Shown piece by piece: positions 24,714 through 36,794 of a stretch of 64,000 nt of DNA (within the stretch, counting starts at the first letter, position 1; each line of letters starts with the position of its first letter). The stretch comes from Siphonodentalium dalli. Its lineage: Eukaryota > Mollusca > Scaphopoda > Gadilida > Siphonodentaliidae. The position numbers were made by a program, and so were the translations under genes. The notes under the pieces are model-generated. The model was not told where the DNA came from. It did not search any database and saw nothing but the letters and a program-made list of their open reading frames with translations. The DNA is taken from assembly GCA_032622095.1 (NCBI GenBank), contig CP136069.1, forward strand, positions 107,350,278-107,414,277. Reading direction: 5' to 3'.

Positions 24714-24844
24714 GGGGGGGGGGGGGGGGGGGGGTAGATCGATCATGCACGCCATGAATATCTACTCGGTTCTCTACCCTTTAGTCAAGAGTAGGCTATA
24801 GAAATTCGAAACATGACATATGGGGGGGGGGGGGGGGGGGGGGG
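24714..24844 (+). repeat. Two poly-G tracts (21 G and 23 G)
   Basis: G runs at 24,714-24,734 and 24,822-24,844, 87 bp apart on the same strand inside the 4.45-kb element. Confidence 0.9.
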
Positions 24845-26172
24845 TGTCCTGCTGTACATGTAAAGTTTTAGCAACATTTAGCAGTAATATTCCATACTTT
24901 TTCATGAATCGTAATATGGTAAATAAAGAGCGTGTGAAAATATGAATGGAAAATTCCATGCAAATCTGCAGTGCAAAGGTTATAAATACGCGAAGTAATC
25001 ATAACATTTAACTGACAATTAAATGTGTGCATGGGCTGCTTTTCATATTCTACATTAATTTCGTTTTCTGTAATTACTACTAATTATAATGCTGCATTGA
25101 TTATTTCGATAAGTTGAACATAGCCTAATTATGTTGACAGTGTCGAATTTCACGATTGCATCATCAAGGTCAAGGTAACATGATGCGATTTATTTGTAGT
25201 AGGCCTGCTCCTATATCTCGTCATTTTTTTCTTTCAAAAAGATGTCTTGCTAACTTTGATTTAGTTTACTTTCGATATTAACCATTTACCCAACAGTAAT
25301 ATTACCTCCAGCCAACAGAACTTTCTGGTGACGTCAAAGTTTTTGGGGAAAAACATGTATTATTACTAAATGTTACGTGGCTCCTGATTTATGAAATTAT
25401 GTTCATCTGTATGGATGGGGACTGGGAGTAAAAAAAAATTCAGAGTTGTGAATCCCCCTCCCCAAGCATGATAGTATGGTGAATATTTAGTAGGTTTTAT
25501 ATTTATATTTTATAACAATAAATGTAATAAACAAACGAAAGGTAAGTTTTCTTTTATCAACAGATCAATGTGACTTTCAGTTTCAATTTCTCTGTCGGAA
25601 AACCATATCACGAAATTGAGTGATTTATTAATGTTTTAAGCCATGGCTACGTGGTGAAATGAAACATAAAATAAATCATCAAGTGGCCTATCAAGTCTTA
25701 GATAGTTACGTGTAAATTCAGTTACAATTGACTGCATTATTAGTCCAAACTAGTCAACATTGTGCCATCGATTACAACGCACGTGTTTTTTTGTTTACTT
25801 CAATTTACAACGCACTGGTTTTTGACCTTGACATTGCAGTCAATACATTCGCACCGCACATATCTTGTGCAATTAATAAATTAAACAATTCTTTCGTGCC
25901 TACATTGTATCTTACGATCGAGAAAGTGCTTTCTCTTAGTGAAATTTTGAGCAATCATATTCAATATAAAATGACAAGACAGTTCCGATAAGTAATTTGT
26001 GGTAATGCAGCACTATTCGGAATTGATTTGCGCACTTTCAATTTAAAAATAGCCGCGTTTGTCTCGTGAACTCTTGTGTTCAAATAAAAGTAACTAATGT
26101 TATACAATGTCATTTCTTTGATTTTTCACATCATGATATGGCCAATTTACTTGAGTATTTGGCAGTGTTAAT

Positions 26173-27108
26173 GCGCGGAGAATAATAATTTTATTAATCA
26201 AACGAGAGAACAAATCGATGCACATTTGTGCTATACAGTATTTTATTATTGTTGCGCTGACGTTGGCAAGGTTCTGATGTGTTTTCATCGTCATCAGCTG
26301 ATCAATAAGTTCAATGGAAACACTCGATAAATGGTCAATTGATACTAAAACTAAATCTAAGATATATTATGTTTGAATTTGCAATGAATGTCATTTATTT
26401 ATTACCGAATGGCTAATAGTTACAGCCATGATAGATGACTGTCCCCATTGTGCGCCCCACATTCCAACACCACGTGTTCGCAGGTACAAATTCTGCGCTC
26501 GTTATCAGTGGGCGTTTCTTGATCTTTTTTGGCGGGAGTGTTTTTTAAATAAACCATTTGGAATGAATCGTGTGTCCATTCCTTTGTATTTTTAGATTAC
26601 ATTGTGGAGAATATACTCAAGATTATGTAATTGTCAATGCGCGCAGAATAATAATGTTATTAATCAAACGAGAGAACAAAACGGCCGATGCACATTAAAT
26701 TTGTGCTACAGTATTTTATCATTGCTGCTATGACGTCGACAAGGTTCCTAGATTTTTTCATCGTCATCAGCTGATCAATAAGTTCAATGACAACATTCGA
26801 TAAATGGTCAATTGATACTAATACTAAATCTAAGATATATTCTGTTTGAATTTGCAATGAATGTCATTTATGAATTACCGAATGGGTAATAGATATAGCC
26901 ATGATAAATGAGTCCCCATTGTGCGCCCCAATTTCCAACAACACGTGTTTACTGTTGGTACATATTTTTTGCGCACGTCATCAGTGGGGGTTTCTTAGCG
27001 GGAGTGTTTTTTAAATAAACAATTTTGATTGAATCATGTGTCCATTCCTTTGTATTTTTCGATTATAGTGTGGAGAATATACTCAAGATTATGTATTTGT
27101 CAATGCGC
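26173..27108. repeat. Tandem duplication of ~466 bp inside the 4.45-kb element
   Basis: The unit from GCGCGGAGAATAATAATTTT recurs at 26,641 and a third start (CAATGCGC) lies at 27,101. Shared blocks include TCATCGTCATCAGCTGATCA, CGATAAATGGTCAATTGATA and CATTGTGCGCCCCA. Copies have diverged by several percent, so this is older than the 450-bp duplication at 3.5 kb. Confidence 0.85.
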
Positions 27109-27983
27109 TTTAACAACATAATTTATTTGGGTACTAATCCAGGCAATCCCCGTGCCCACAATATTGGGCTGAATTGGCGTGATGTTGGGACGTGTAACTG
27201 AAGAGAAAATCGAAAATGTTGTCGAACTTTTCGATCAAAACTTTATTTAATTCTCAAAATTGCTCTCAGTGTATTAAAATAAAATATTATTCATATGATC
27301 TTGTGATGAATGAGGGAAAAAATCAAATCAAATGACAGTTTTATTTGAGAACATTTCTAGGGCCAAAAGAGTTTTATCAAATATATATTTAAATTTTTTA
27401 TCACGTTCACTTTGGAACAATCTATTGCTAGTGTTGAAGGGATACTACCTGTATGAAACCATTTCTTTTTATGTTTCCTTCAGAGCGTTTCTAGGAGATA
27501 TGTGCTGTATGAATAATATGCAAAAAGAATTCAATGGACAATTTAATAACTTGGAATCAAAACTTGAAACGTGTAGAGTTTTAATTCTTTTAAACAAGCT
27601 TCCACCCCAATAAAAATATGCTTACGAAGGAGGCTGTGGACGAATCCAAAAGTAATGACAACAAATAGAACCGGAAACATAAACGAAACAACATGCTCGA
27701 TTCGTCGATTATCAAAACAGACATAGGCCTAATTGTTCTTGAAATAAATGGGTAAATTATCGGAAAGTTGGTAATACGCTACATTACTTTCGGAAAGTTT
27801 TCGGGAAATTTTCGGGAAATCAGCGCGTTATCCGAATATTTAGATGCGGTATCGGAATATTTTCGGGAAATGGTGACCGCTCTATCGGAATCTATCGGGA
27901 AATTTAGAAGATAGTTTTGAGTTATCGGAATCCTATCGGGATATCTATCGGGATCCCGATAGTAGTTTTGAGATGACCCCTGA

Positions 27984-28640
27984 GACCCATAACTCCGGAA
28001 AAAAAAATTCGGACAAACCAGGTTTTTGAACTCGTCAAAGATATTGTTGCAACAGACTCATATACCAAATATTGTTTTAATCGGTTAATATTTCATCGAG
28101 TTATCGCGCTAACAGTGATAAATTTGCTAAAAATAGACAAACTAAGACCCATAACTCCACGAAAACAACTCGGACAAATCTGGTTTTCGAACTCGTCCAA
28201 GATATTGTTGCAGGAGACTCACATACCAAATATTGTTGAAATCAGTTAAGATTTCATCGAGTTATCATGCTAACGGTGATAAAATTGCTAAAAATAGACA
28301 AACTAAGACCCATAACTCTGTGAAAAAAATTTGAACAAACCTGGTTTTTGAACTCGTCCGAGATATTGTTGCAGGAGACTCATATACCAAATATTTTTTG
28401 AAATCGGTTAATATTTCATCGAGTTATCGCGCTATCGGTGATAAAATTGTTAAAAATAGACAAACTAAGAGCCATAACTCCGCGAAAAAAATTTGTACAA
28501 ACCTGGTTTTCGAACTCGTCCGAGATATTGTTGCAAGAGTCTCATAAACCAAATATTGTTGAAATTGGTTGATATTTGTGTGAGTTATCGCGCTATCGGT
28601 GAAAAACTTAACTAAAACCATCTAAGATGGATAACTCTTG
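27984..28640 (+). repeat. Tandem array, four ~161-bp units
   Basis: Units start GACCCATAACTCC and contain GAACTCGTCCGAGATATTGT, CATACCAAATATTGTT and TTTCATCGAGTTATCGCGCT; starts near 27,984, 28,146, 28,308 and 28,468, with a partial one near 28,628. It is the same general family as the array at 8.9-9.5 kb and was split by the 4.45-kb element. Confidence 0.85.
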
Positions 28641-29660
28641 TAAAAAAGTCCGGACATGACTTTTTTTTCTAGTAAATAGTCATTGGGAGCAACTGCCATA
28701 CCAAAAAATTTATGAATCCGTTCACAAATGTCAAAGTTATAAGGCATTCTTTAGGTCCGCCCGCCCGCCGCCCGCTCACCGTCCCTCGCCAAACCATAGT
28801 TTTTGAAAAACTCGACTAAAAAGGGTCATAACTCCTTTAAAATAAATTGGATCATACCCATATTAGAACGCGATCTGCATTTTGGGCTGTGAAACTCACA
28901 TACCAAATTTGGTTCCAATCAGATAAAAAATGTTTGAGTTATGACAGAATGCGTGAATTCTAAGTAGAAAAATGTAACAAAAACTCGGATCAAACCCAAA
29001 TTCGAACTCGATCTGTATTTTAGGCTGAGAAACCCATATACAAAAGTTGTTTCTGTTTGGATAGAAAATGTTTGAGTTATCGCATTACACGTGAAGTGTC
29101 TACGGACGGACGGATGGACAGACGCACGACGAGTGGTCAATCCGGACAACGACACTATGTTTACCATACATGGTATGGGTAAACATAAAAACGTTGGGAA
29201 TTGATATTCAAAGTTATTACTGGTAATTTGCTACATAACTACCAGTAGTTCCACCAGTAAATTGATCCCTGACCATCAGTAATTTTCCATATCGTCATCA
29301 ACACACACTTTATAGTGTCTTGTTTTTTTAATGTCTGCCCCATTTGGGTATATGTTCATGTCAAAATTGAAGGTCTCACACATCTGAACAAATCTGAAAA
29401 CCTATCATCTTGGGACCCTTCAGTCAAATATCACAGTAGAGAAGTTGTAAAATATAAATACTGCAAGTTGAAATTGTCAAAGCAAGGTAGCTCTATTTTA
29501 GGAATTGAAAACTATAGAAGAAGTTTTTAGGAATTGAAAATTATAGAAGAAGAAATTAGCTAGTTTTTCAAAATCAAAGGACATCTTCATGTGTGCACGT
29601 TTCATATTACCACAGAAAGTTATGTGAATAAAGGTTCTTTTAAAAAAATAAAAACCTCAC
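28641..29660. other. Intronic DNA with a dispersed repeat tail, no gene
   Basis: A copy of the 150-bp family with GGGTCATAACTCC and AACGCGATCTGCATTTTGGG runs at about 28,820-29,090. It ends with GGACGGACGGATGGACAGAC and the tail ACGACGAGTGGTCAATCCGG plus GTTTACCATACATGGTATGG, as at 9.5 kb. The sequence CCGCCCGCCCGCCGCCCGCT sits near 28,757. Nothing is recognised at 29,190-29,660. Confidence 0.55.
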
Positions 29661-29889
29661 CTCTTCAGCACAGAGATCAATAGTGAAGTTCATATCTAGA
29701 GCAGAGAAGAACAGTGATGCAACTTTGGTCTCAGCATCCAGAATGAGGTGACGAAGGCTTTCATACATTACAGGATCAAAGAATGCCAGATCATGCCATG
29801 ATATTTTTTTCCCAGTGATGTACTTCAATACATGTCGGTTCAGAAATAGTGGACACATCTCGTTCTGCAGCAAACACAATCCAATTATC
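29661..29889 (-). CDS. UBR5: UBR5-type HECT E3 ubiquitin ligase, HECT-domain exon (second of three exons here)
   Basis: This 229-bp exon reads, after completing the split arginine codon from the exon at 47,250, [20 protein letters not shown], then a segment with [20 protein letters not shown], ending TIDLCAEE. The acceptor on the minus strand is TCTATTACAG at 29,890 and the donor is GAG-GTGAGG at 29,661/29,660. [23 protein letters not shown] and IDLC-EE are characteristic of the UBR5 HECT N-lobe, which docks the E2 enzyme. It is uninterrupted and looks under selection. Only 13 bases upstream of its 3' splice site begins a GCCGATC-box repeat, which therefore supplies most of the polypyrimidine region. 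Confidence 0.92.
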
Positions 29890-29902
29890 CTGTAATAGAC
29901 CA

Positions 29903-30051
29903 AACGAGAGGTAGATGTTTAACCCATCCCTTGGAGATAGTAAATTGCTATGATTGGAAACATAATCTAGAGTTTTGATGTTGAATTATAGAGTATACTG
30001 TTATGTACTACAGTACCGGTAGTATTGACAAAAGGGGTAGAAAGTGGGAGG
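29903..30051 (+). repeat. GCCGATC-box dispersed repeat next to the UBR5 3' splice site
   Basis: AACGAGAGGTAGATGTTTAACC then CATCCCTTGGAGATAGTAAA; the palindromic box itself is deleted. It starts 14 bases from the exon boundary at 29,889. Confidence 0.7.
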
Positions 30052-30059
30052 GTTACATG

Positions 30060-30980
30060 TAGTGATGCGGACCGGACCGGACCACCTTGGGTGGTCCAGT
30101 CCGCTGCCAAAGCGGTCCAGTCCAGTCTGGTCCAGGCCATTCCGGTCCGGTACACATGCCTGGACCGGTCCGGTCCACTTATAATAGGTTATATGTTAAT
30201 GAATTCTCTGTTTTCTCAAAGTTTTTACTCTGTATAGTACAAACTATAAGGTTACTGAGTTCAGTGCATTGCAATGAGTCCATATATGTTAAAACTTACA
30301 TTGTTTGCCGATTGTATGCATCATTGTCTGTCTCTGGTGGGATATACTGGGAACGATGCACGATAATAGTATTTCTAGTAATGCGAACATGCACTAATTA
30401 AATGTATTGGTCAGATATATAGCTAGGGTCAGAATGTGTTATAACCAATCTAACATGGTACTCAACTGATTGTATGCATGATTCGTATCATACTTATTTT
30501 CATTAAATTGAAATTTAAACGAAATAACTATACTGATGACAATTATACAAATGTGTACTAATATGACTACTACATTAATATTGGAGTCTTGGAGATTGTG
30601 ATGGCTGATTGTATAAACCTGACAATTACAGTTATTTTCCTAAGTACAACTAATATTGGATTAATGTGACTGTCTTGTCTTTCATTATAAGGAAATTGAC
30701 ATGTACAAAGTACATCTATACATTGTTTTCGTGGCATCAAACGTTTAATAGATATTGACCACTTGAATGCGTCAATACATCGTTGCTAATTGATTTGACG
30801 GCAAATAACAATAATATTCGCGATAGTTTATTATAACTGAAGTAAAATAGTGGACCGGACCGGAGAGTACCAGACAGGCGGCAAAAAGCGGTCCGGTCCG
30901 GTCCAGTGACACCCGGTCCGGACCGAACCGAGGTCCACCGCAGACCGGACCAGTCCAAAGCGGTCCAGTCCGCATCACTA
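30060..30980. mobile_element. 921-bp hAT-type non-autonomous element
   Basis: Ends are TAGTGATGCGGACCGGACC and its inverse GGTCCAGTCCGCATCACTA. Both sides carry the exact 8-bp duplication GTTACATG (30,052-30,059 and 30,981-30,988). An 8-bp duplication and TAGNG ends are hAT hallmarks. Both subterminal regions are packed with GGTCC/GGACC words, for example GGACCGGTCCGGTCCAC. The AT-rich centre has no recognised gene. Confidence 0.88.
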
Positions 30981-30988
30981 GTTACATG

Positions 30989-31290
30989 GCAAGTGACACT
31001 GGCTCTGGCTCTTTTTGACTGTTCGGTCACATTTTAACAGTAACAATCTGAATACCTACCACACTAGGCCCCCCATCACACAATCTGTCAGATTAATCAG
31101 CATGGTGGTTCCCGAGATGTTCAACTCCTTCAACAGTTCCTACCTGTGGAGAACATCATGGAGACGTTGGGCCCTCTATGACGTTACCTCCTGATGGCAC
31201 CATTCTAGGTGGGTCATATTTTCAATGTTTTTTAGTGTATATACTTCCAGACGCTTATTTATAAACTAGAGATTACTATTATTCACCAAA
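30989..31290. other. Intronic DNA, nothing recognised
   Basis: Unique-looking sequence between the hAT element and the next inverted-repeat element. No exon-like open frame with splice sites was identified. Confidence 0.4.
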
Positions 31291-32638
31291 AGGCCACAGT
31301 TTTTTTGTGATTTACGGATCCGCCGACCGAGTGGAAAACCCCCCGACCTAAAAAAAAAATTGTAAAAAATTAAAATATTTTATATTTTCCGCCGACCCAC
31401 ATATTTGGGTTGAATATTGAATGAATAAATCGCATATTGATTGTCAAAATTATATTTGTACAACCCCTCCCCCGGTGACAGCCTCCCATCCTTTCCAATT
31501 TGTCGAATTAAAACAATCCGGGGAAATGTTCCGGTGCGTGTTTTTATATACCCGTTTATTTAATAGAGAGTTACCTCCCTTCCAAACCCGGAAGTATTTC
31601 TGTAAATTGAAAATCGTTCGTCGTTGACATTTATACAAGCGGTAGCTTGTTTGTTAAAGAAATCAAGGGTAGAAATTAAATGTCCCATTGATAAACCCGA
31701 CATACAAACGTGTATGTATGTATCCCTTAATTGTATTAAAACGAATTTGTGGCATGTGTTTTGAGACTTTTGTCCCCAAAACAGCCAATTATTTTTTCAG
31801 TGGATGTGTTTTCATTGTGGGGAGAAATTAAAGCTAAAAAATGTGTTGGTAAAAGTATTTCTGCAAATGGGGGTACCTCATTTCTTTTCTTAACATATTA
31901 GTGCAGAAATTTAGGCCCAATGCAAACAAAATACTTGGATTAATACGGGAACAGGTCACTTCGTTCCCGAGTCACTTCATTCCTTTTTATAACTCACTTA
32001 AATGATCTTAAATCCTTTAGCACGGACTACAGCCCATATTTGTCATCCAATATTCATGAAATTTGCTCTGTACATAGACACGTAAATGGGAACGAGTGAT
32101 TTTGGTCATGCCCATTTAAAAAAACATATAGCCACTGGCGGCCATCTAGGATTTTGCACTTAAATCCTTCAGCACGAACTATAGCCCACATTTTCATCCA
32201 ATCTGTTTGAAATTTGCTGTGTACATTGTCACATAGATGGGAATCAGTTATTTTTAGCCACTCCCATGACAGGGTATCTAGTCAAAATAGCATGAGAAAG
32301 TGAGACCAAACTTTGGTTTACACCGATATATACAATATGGGGTGTGGCAATCTATTTAATAAGAAAGCCACATCAGTCCTGCATATATTACTCTCAGTGT
32401 ATCTTAAATAAGATAGTTCAGGGACTATTGAGCAGTCACCTTTTCTGAGGATACCTTAAAAAGTGATGGGTATAACTCACTTGAATCTTCATCTTTAAAA
32501 GGTGAAATAAAATTGAGTTTACAAACCAAAAAAGAAAAACAACAACACATTTTTCAGTTTTTTTATTTTTTTTCGTCCTACCCAAGTTGATTATGGCAGA
32601 AAAAATCCGTAAACCACAAAATAAAAAAACCGTGGCCT
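31291..32638. mobile_element. Probable 1.35-kb inverted-repeat element
   Basis: The left end AGGCCACAGTTTTTTTGTGA and TTTACGGAT are inverted at the right end as ATCCGTAAACCACAAAA and CCGTGGCCT. No clear target duplication was found. The body at about 31,990-32,280 holds reversed, diverged unit-repeat sequence (GCCACTGGCGGCCAT). The superfamily is unknown. Confidence 0.5.
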
Positions 32639-33589
32639 AAGGTGTCTGACCTGTTCGTGCCATCTGGATGTAGTGTCCTTAGTAGGAACATCCAGTTATA
32701 TTCTTTGCTTTTCGCAAGTGTCGAGTGTTGGACTCGATATATAGGTCAGTATGAGACTGGTATGACACGGTATGAGAGGTCACAGATTTTGTGTTCTCCT
32801 AATTTCTGGTAGCTTTGTATAAAGGTAATTTGTGTTGGGGGATATTGACCTTCACAAGTGGAAATTTTCCTGTATCTGGGCAGGAACGGTTTAGTCATCA
32901 TTTTTTGGCATTCCTAAACTCCGTATTTGTGTTATGTTCACCTAGCTCTGTCGGATTGTTCGACATGTTTCAGAGGTGAGCCATACATGGCTGTGGGTGT
33001 AATATGTGTAGCCATATACTAATTACAAGATTATAGCTTAGCATGAGAAGCCTAACTGTCTTAGTAAAGTGTAGGTCGGTATAGCTTGTTGTAAGTTGCT
33101 TATTATAAGTAATATAACTTAGGTATTTGGTGTATGTACCAATACTTTTTGTATTAAAATATAGTGTAACTGATTTCGCTTGGGTTAAGCTCTTCAGATG
33201 AATTGGCATGATCAGATATGTTTTCAGAATAAGTGGGATGAGAACGTGCTCTCTCTCATTTATATAGAGAAATTTCGGGTGTCTGGGTGGTAAACTGAGG
33301 TCAGTGACCTTGACCTAGTTTTGTTTGGTATATAAGTTACATGTACTTTTGTAGGAAGTACATTGTTCACTTAGTTCACAACAACTGGAGTTAAAATGTA
33401 GAGAATTCACAGTTAAATGTTTGTTTATGACATCACAATTGGTTAGGGTATATAAGAGTTGGTATACATTTGTAATCGTGTTAAAATGTTAGCGATTGTT
33501 TCCCCATGTTAGGTTTTGGGCTTTATAATAATAAACAGCCCATTTGAATATGATAATTCAAAAATAAAAATAATGAAAGTGTCAATGAC
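32639..33589. other. Intronic DNA, nothing recognised
   Basis: No repeat family, TIR or exon was identified. Short open frames here lack recognisable motifs. Confidence 0.4.
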
Positions 33590-33872
33590 AATGTACCTCA
33601 ACAAAGGGCAAATTAATAGGTTTATGCCACCCCCCCGGCCGAAGGTACCCCCACATACCAAGTTTCATCGAAATCCTGTGATATTCGGGCGTTTGACCTT
33701 GAAATTACCCGATTTCAAGGTCAAGGTCATGTCGCACGGGCAAATTAATAGGTCTATGTCACTCCCCGGCCGAAAATACCCCCACATACCAAGTTTCATC
33801 GAAATCGGCTCGGCCGTTTTCGAGTCCATTGATTACACACAGACAGACAGATCTTCCAAAATATATAATAGA
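33590..33872 (-). mobile_element. 5' part of a second Helitron-like variant, minus strand
   Basis: On the minus strand the base after element C's CTAG begins TCTATTATATATTTTGGAAG and ATCTGTCTGTCTGTG, similar to the TCTCATATATATTTTGAAGA 5' end of elements A-C. It contains two units with CCAAGTTTCATCGAAATC (plus strand). Its 3' end was not located. Confidence 0.5.
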
Positions 33873-34361
33873 CTAGCCGATGAGCCCGACGTTGTCCGGG
33901 CTATTAAAAAACCAAGTTTCAAGTCGATAGCTCCACCCGTTTCCGAGATCTGGTCTGCGCATGCGCGAAGCTGGAGTCGCACGGGCTTGGCGACCCGATA
34001 AAATTCGTATCCGGGGCAAGATACATTCATATACCAAATTTCAAGTCGATAGCTCCACCCGTTTCCGAGATCTCGTCTGCGCATGCGCGAAGCTGGCGTT
34101 GCACGGGCTCGGCGATCCGATAAAATTCGTATCCGGGGCAAGATACATTCACATACCAAATTTCAAGTCGATAACTCCACCCGTTTCCGAGATCTCGTCT
34201 GCGCATACGCTGCACGGGCGTCGCACAGGCTCGCCAATACGACAACGACGACCGCCTGGTCAAACTACACACACGTACCAAGTTTCATCCGATCGGTCGA
34301 GAATCGTAGATTTGTATAAATGACAGACAAACAGACAGAGGTCTTCAAAATATATATGAGA
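33873..34361 (-). mobile_element. Non-autonomous Helitron-like element C (489 bp)
   Basis: Read on the minus strand it begins TCTCATATATATTTTGAAGA at 34,361 (preceded by A). It carries the 118-bp minisatellite with GATCTCGGAAACGGGTGGAG-type units and ends with the AGCCCG...CGGGCT hairpin, then CTAG at 33,873 followed by T. Both ends match elements A and B, so this is a complete short copy. Confidence 0.78.
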
Positions 34362-34751
34362 TATATTGCACCCAGGGCCGATAAGGTTCGGGGTGATTTA
34401 TGTGGTTCTTTGATCCTGTCATCCGGCAGACATTCAGGTTTTTCAGTACGATCCGTTCCGTATCGGCCAACCTTAAAGTCTGCATTTTACATCCACCCGG
34501 AATGCTGCCTCTTTCCGGTAACTGGTAAAGCAAATCACTCTTGAATTATACGTGTTGCGACCGGTTGTGTGTCGTCAATTCCTATCTGTTTCCATCCGTC
34601 ACCGTGTTTCTTCACCAGCCTTCATTTATTCGTCTATCATCTTGTTCCTTGTGCGTTCTGTCTGTATCCTGTTTCGTCGGCGTTACCTATTTTCGTGGGT
34701 CGCGCACGTGTTTCCCCGTTTGTCGTTCGGTGGCACTCAAACAATTTTCAA

Positions 34752-35739
34752 ATGGTTCTTACGGGATCTCGCGGTCGGGCCTGCGCCTGTTCGTCTGGAA
34801 GCAGTCGACAGGATGCATCTGCTAGCTCGTCTCGTGCCGGTCCTGCCTCCAGTGACCGTGTTAGGCCTTCTTCTCGGGTTTCGGCCAGTGTTTCGTCTGT
34901 GGCTGATTCACGGGTGCATGGCCGTGGACAGCATTCGCGTGGCCGGCCAGCTCGTGGCTCTGGACAGGGACGCCGCGCCTCCCATGGCCGGGTTTCACAT
35001 TCACGCGGCCGCGATCCTGTTCGTCAGCCTTGTCGTCAGCCCAGTCGTCAGTCTCGTCGACAGCAGGATGATTCTCCGCGCCCCCAAGTATCAGCGCTAC
35101 GAATCCAGGTCACCATCAGCGTCTCCGTTGTCGACACGTTGACGCAGCAGTTCTGACGACAGCTCCACTTCTCGCGGCCGCCACGAGGATTCCCATGTGG
35201 CCTCGGTGATACACCGACCACACGCTCCGGCAAGAGACAGAACTGCTCCGGGTAATCCCTTATTTAGTTTTCCATCCTCGCTGGTCTCCCCTTGGGAACC
35301 CCCCTTGCCGATTCCTACGGCGGCAGACGGCTTTGGCTCTCACGTTTCCCGATCTATTCGCGACAAAATTTTCCGAGGCGATTTTATCAATTTGGACCAG
35401 CGGCAGGAACCCACCACCTCCATTCATACAGTTGACCCCCATCAGTTGGTTGTCTCTGCTTCCAGGCGAATCCGCGTTGCGCCAAGCGGGCATGCTGCTC
35501 CAATAACGTCTGTTGACTCCTGGACCGATGCTTTTCTTACTTTCATATCGGTGTACCTCGACGTTCACCATGAATTGTCGGCCCAGCCTCTTTTGTGTTA
35601 GCTGCGCACAATTCGTTGGGCGGCTGCTAAATGTGGGGGATCTGCCTGGCGGGTGTACGATACCCAATTTCGGTTGAAGTGGGATGGGAATACAGCTACT
35701 CCTTGAGAGACCATCGACCCTAACATTTGGCTGCTGGTC
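34752..35739 (+). pseudogene. Ngaro Gag-like region, broken
   Basis: An open frame from ATG at 34,752 encodes a Ser/Arg-rich basic segment (SRGRACACSSGSSRQDAS, later RGRPARGSGQGRRASHGR) to a stop near 35,156. After a frame change, the frame from 35,197 carries SVDSWTDAFLTFISVYLDVH, then stop codons at 35,599 and near 35,705. Between and after them continue IRWAAAKCGGSAWRVYDTQF and PNIWLL. The W-T-AF---IY and YD-QFR patterns are typical of Gag in Ngaro/DIRS elements. At least one frameshift and two stops make it non-functional. Confidence 0.7.
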
Positions 35740-36623
35740 ATGACGCCCCAGGTTCGGCAACCTCCGCAGCCGACACCGCCTCAGGTTCGTACATCCGGGC
35801 GTGCATCTGCTCAGAGCCTCATGCCGCAACCGCTGCCCATGGACAAGACTTTCGCCGCTCAGCCCGCGGCGGTCGCCAGCAGCGTCTACCAGCTCGCCCC
35901 TTCCGCCGTTAATCTTGACTATTTGTGTTGGTGGCTTGGGAAGTACCCTCGCCACCAAGTCACGCGGGAACACCGGTTCGGTTATACTCATGGTTTTCCA
36001 CTCCATTATACTGGCCCGCGTATGCCTACTGACGCTCCGAACCTCAAGTCTGCTCGTGACTGTCCCGAGGTCGTCCGGGAAAAAATCCTTAAGGAAGTTC
36101 GCCTTGCTGGTCCTTTCTGCGCACGTCCAATTCCAACACTCCGTGTGTCGCCGCTTGGTCTGATGCCTAAACATGAACCTGGCTCATTCCGTCTCATCCA
36201 TCACCTCTCCTATCCGGCAGGCCAGTCGCTCAATGATCATATTCCGCGCGAATTCACTACTGTCACATATACCAGTTTTGACGCTGCTGTTGCCACCATC
36301 CAGTCCCTTGGGGCTGGGACATTGCTCGCGCGCGGGGATTTAGAGGCTGCATATCGTAATCTTTGCATCTACCCGGGCGATTTCGATCAACTTGGTTTTA
36401 AGCTGGACGACATGTATTATTTCGACAAATGCTTACCTTTTGGCTGCAGCGTGTCGTGCGCAACTTTTGAAAAATTCTCTACATTTTTGGAATGGGTTGT
36501 TCAGCAGCGGTCCGGCAACCCACACATCTTGCACTACTGCGATGACTTCCTGTTCTGTGGTCCGCCAGCCACGTCCCAGGCCTCAGACAGTCTTGACATG
36601 TTTTATCGCATGTGCTCTGATCT
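35740..36623 (+). pseudogene. Ngaro reverse transcriptase, 5' part, interrupted by a LINE
   Basis: Continuous frame with a proline-rich start, KYPRHQVTREHRFGYTHGF, PIPTLRVSPLGLMPKHEPG, RLIHHLSYPAGQSLNDHIP, the catalytic aspartate block LLARGDLEAAYRN, FGCSVSCATFEKF and the active-site box HYCDDFLF (a variant YxDD). The frame stops being RT at the LINE insertion at 36,624 after YRMCSDL. In the same frame as the second Gag segment, consistent with a Gag-Pol fusion or shared frame. The plus-strand sequence resumes at 39,337. The 304-residue open frame on the opposite strand here is only an antisense shadow. Confidence 0.88.
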
Positions 36624-36794
36624 TTTTTTTTTTTTTTTTAATATTTTTATTGCGACAAAATATATAGTCTTACAAAACATAACGTTGACATTACACATGG
36701 TAGATTTGTATCAATAGAAATTCAGGAATATTGTATTGTGTAATATAATTTAACTTGTCATTTTCCCCCCATAATTTTGGACCCGGGTGGGGAA

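Larger units (their letters stand above)
23528..27980. mobile_element. 4.45-kb TIR transposon, PIF/Harbinger-like ends, non-autonomous
   Basis: The first 38 bases, starting GGGGTCATCTCAAAACTAC, are exactly inverted at the right end. The flanks are TAA (23,525-23,527) and TGA (27,981-27,983). Uninterrupted neighbouring units read ACTAAGACCC, so the target was TAA with one later change. A 3-bp TAA duplication with G-rich ends fits PIF/Harbinger; the superfamily is inferred. The TIR includes the palindrome CTATCGGGATCCCGATAG, and subterminal DNA on both sides is full of ATCGGGAAAT-like words. Only short open frames occur inside and no transposase is recognised. Confidence 0.78.

Noticed and set aside
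34552-35142. 196-residue hydrophobic plus-strand frame
   Set aside because: Overlaps the Ser/Arg-rich Gag-like frame; the hydrophobic reading is a frame shadow.
35260-36174. 304-residue minus-strand open frame
   Set aside because: Antisense shadow of the Ngaro Gag/RT region, GC-rich, with no recognisable domain.
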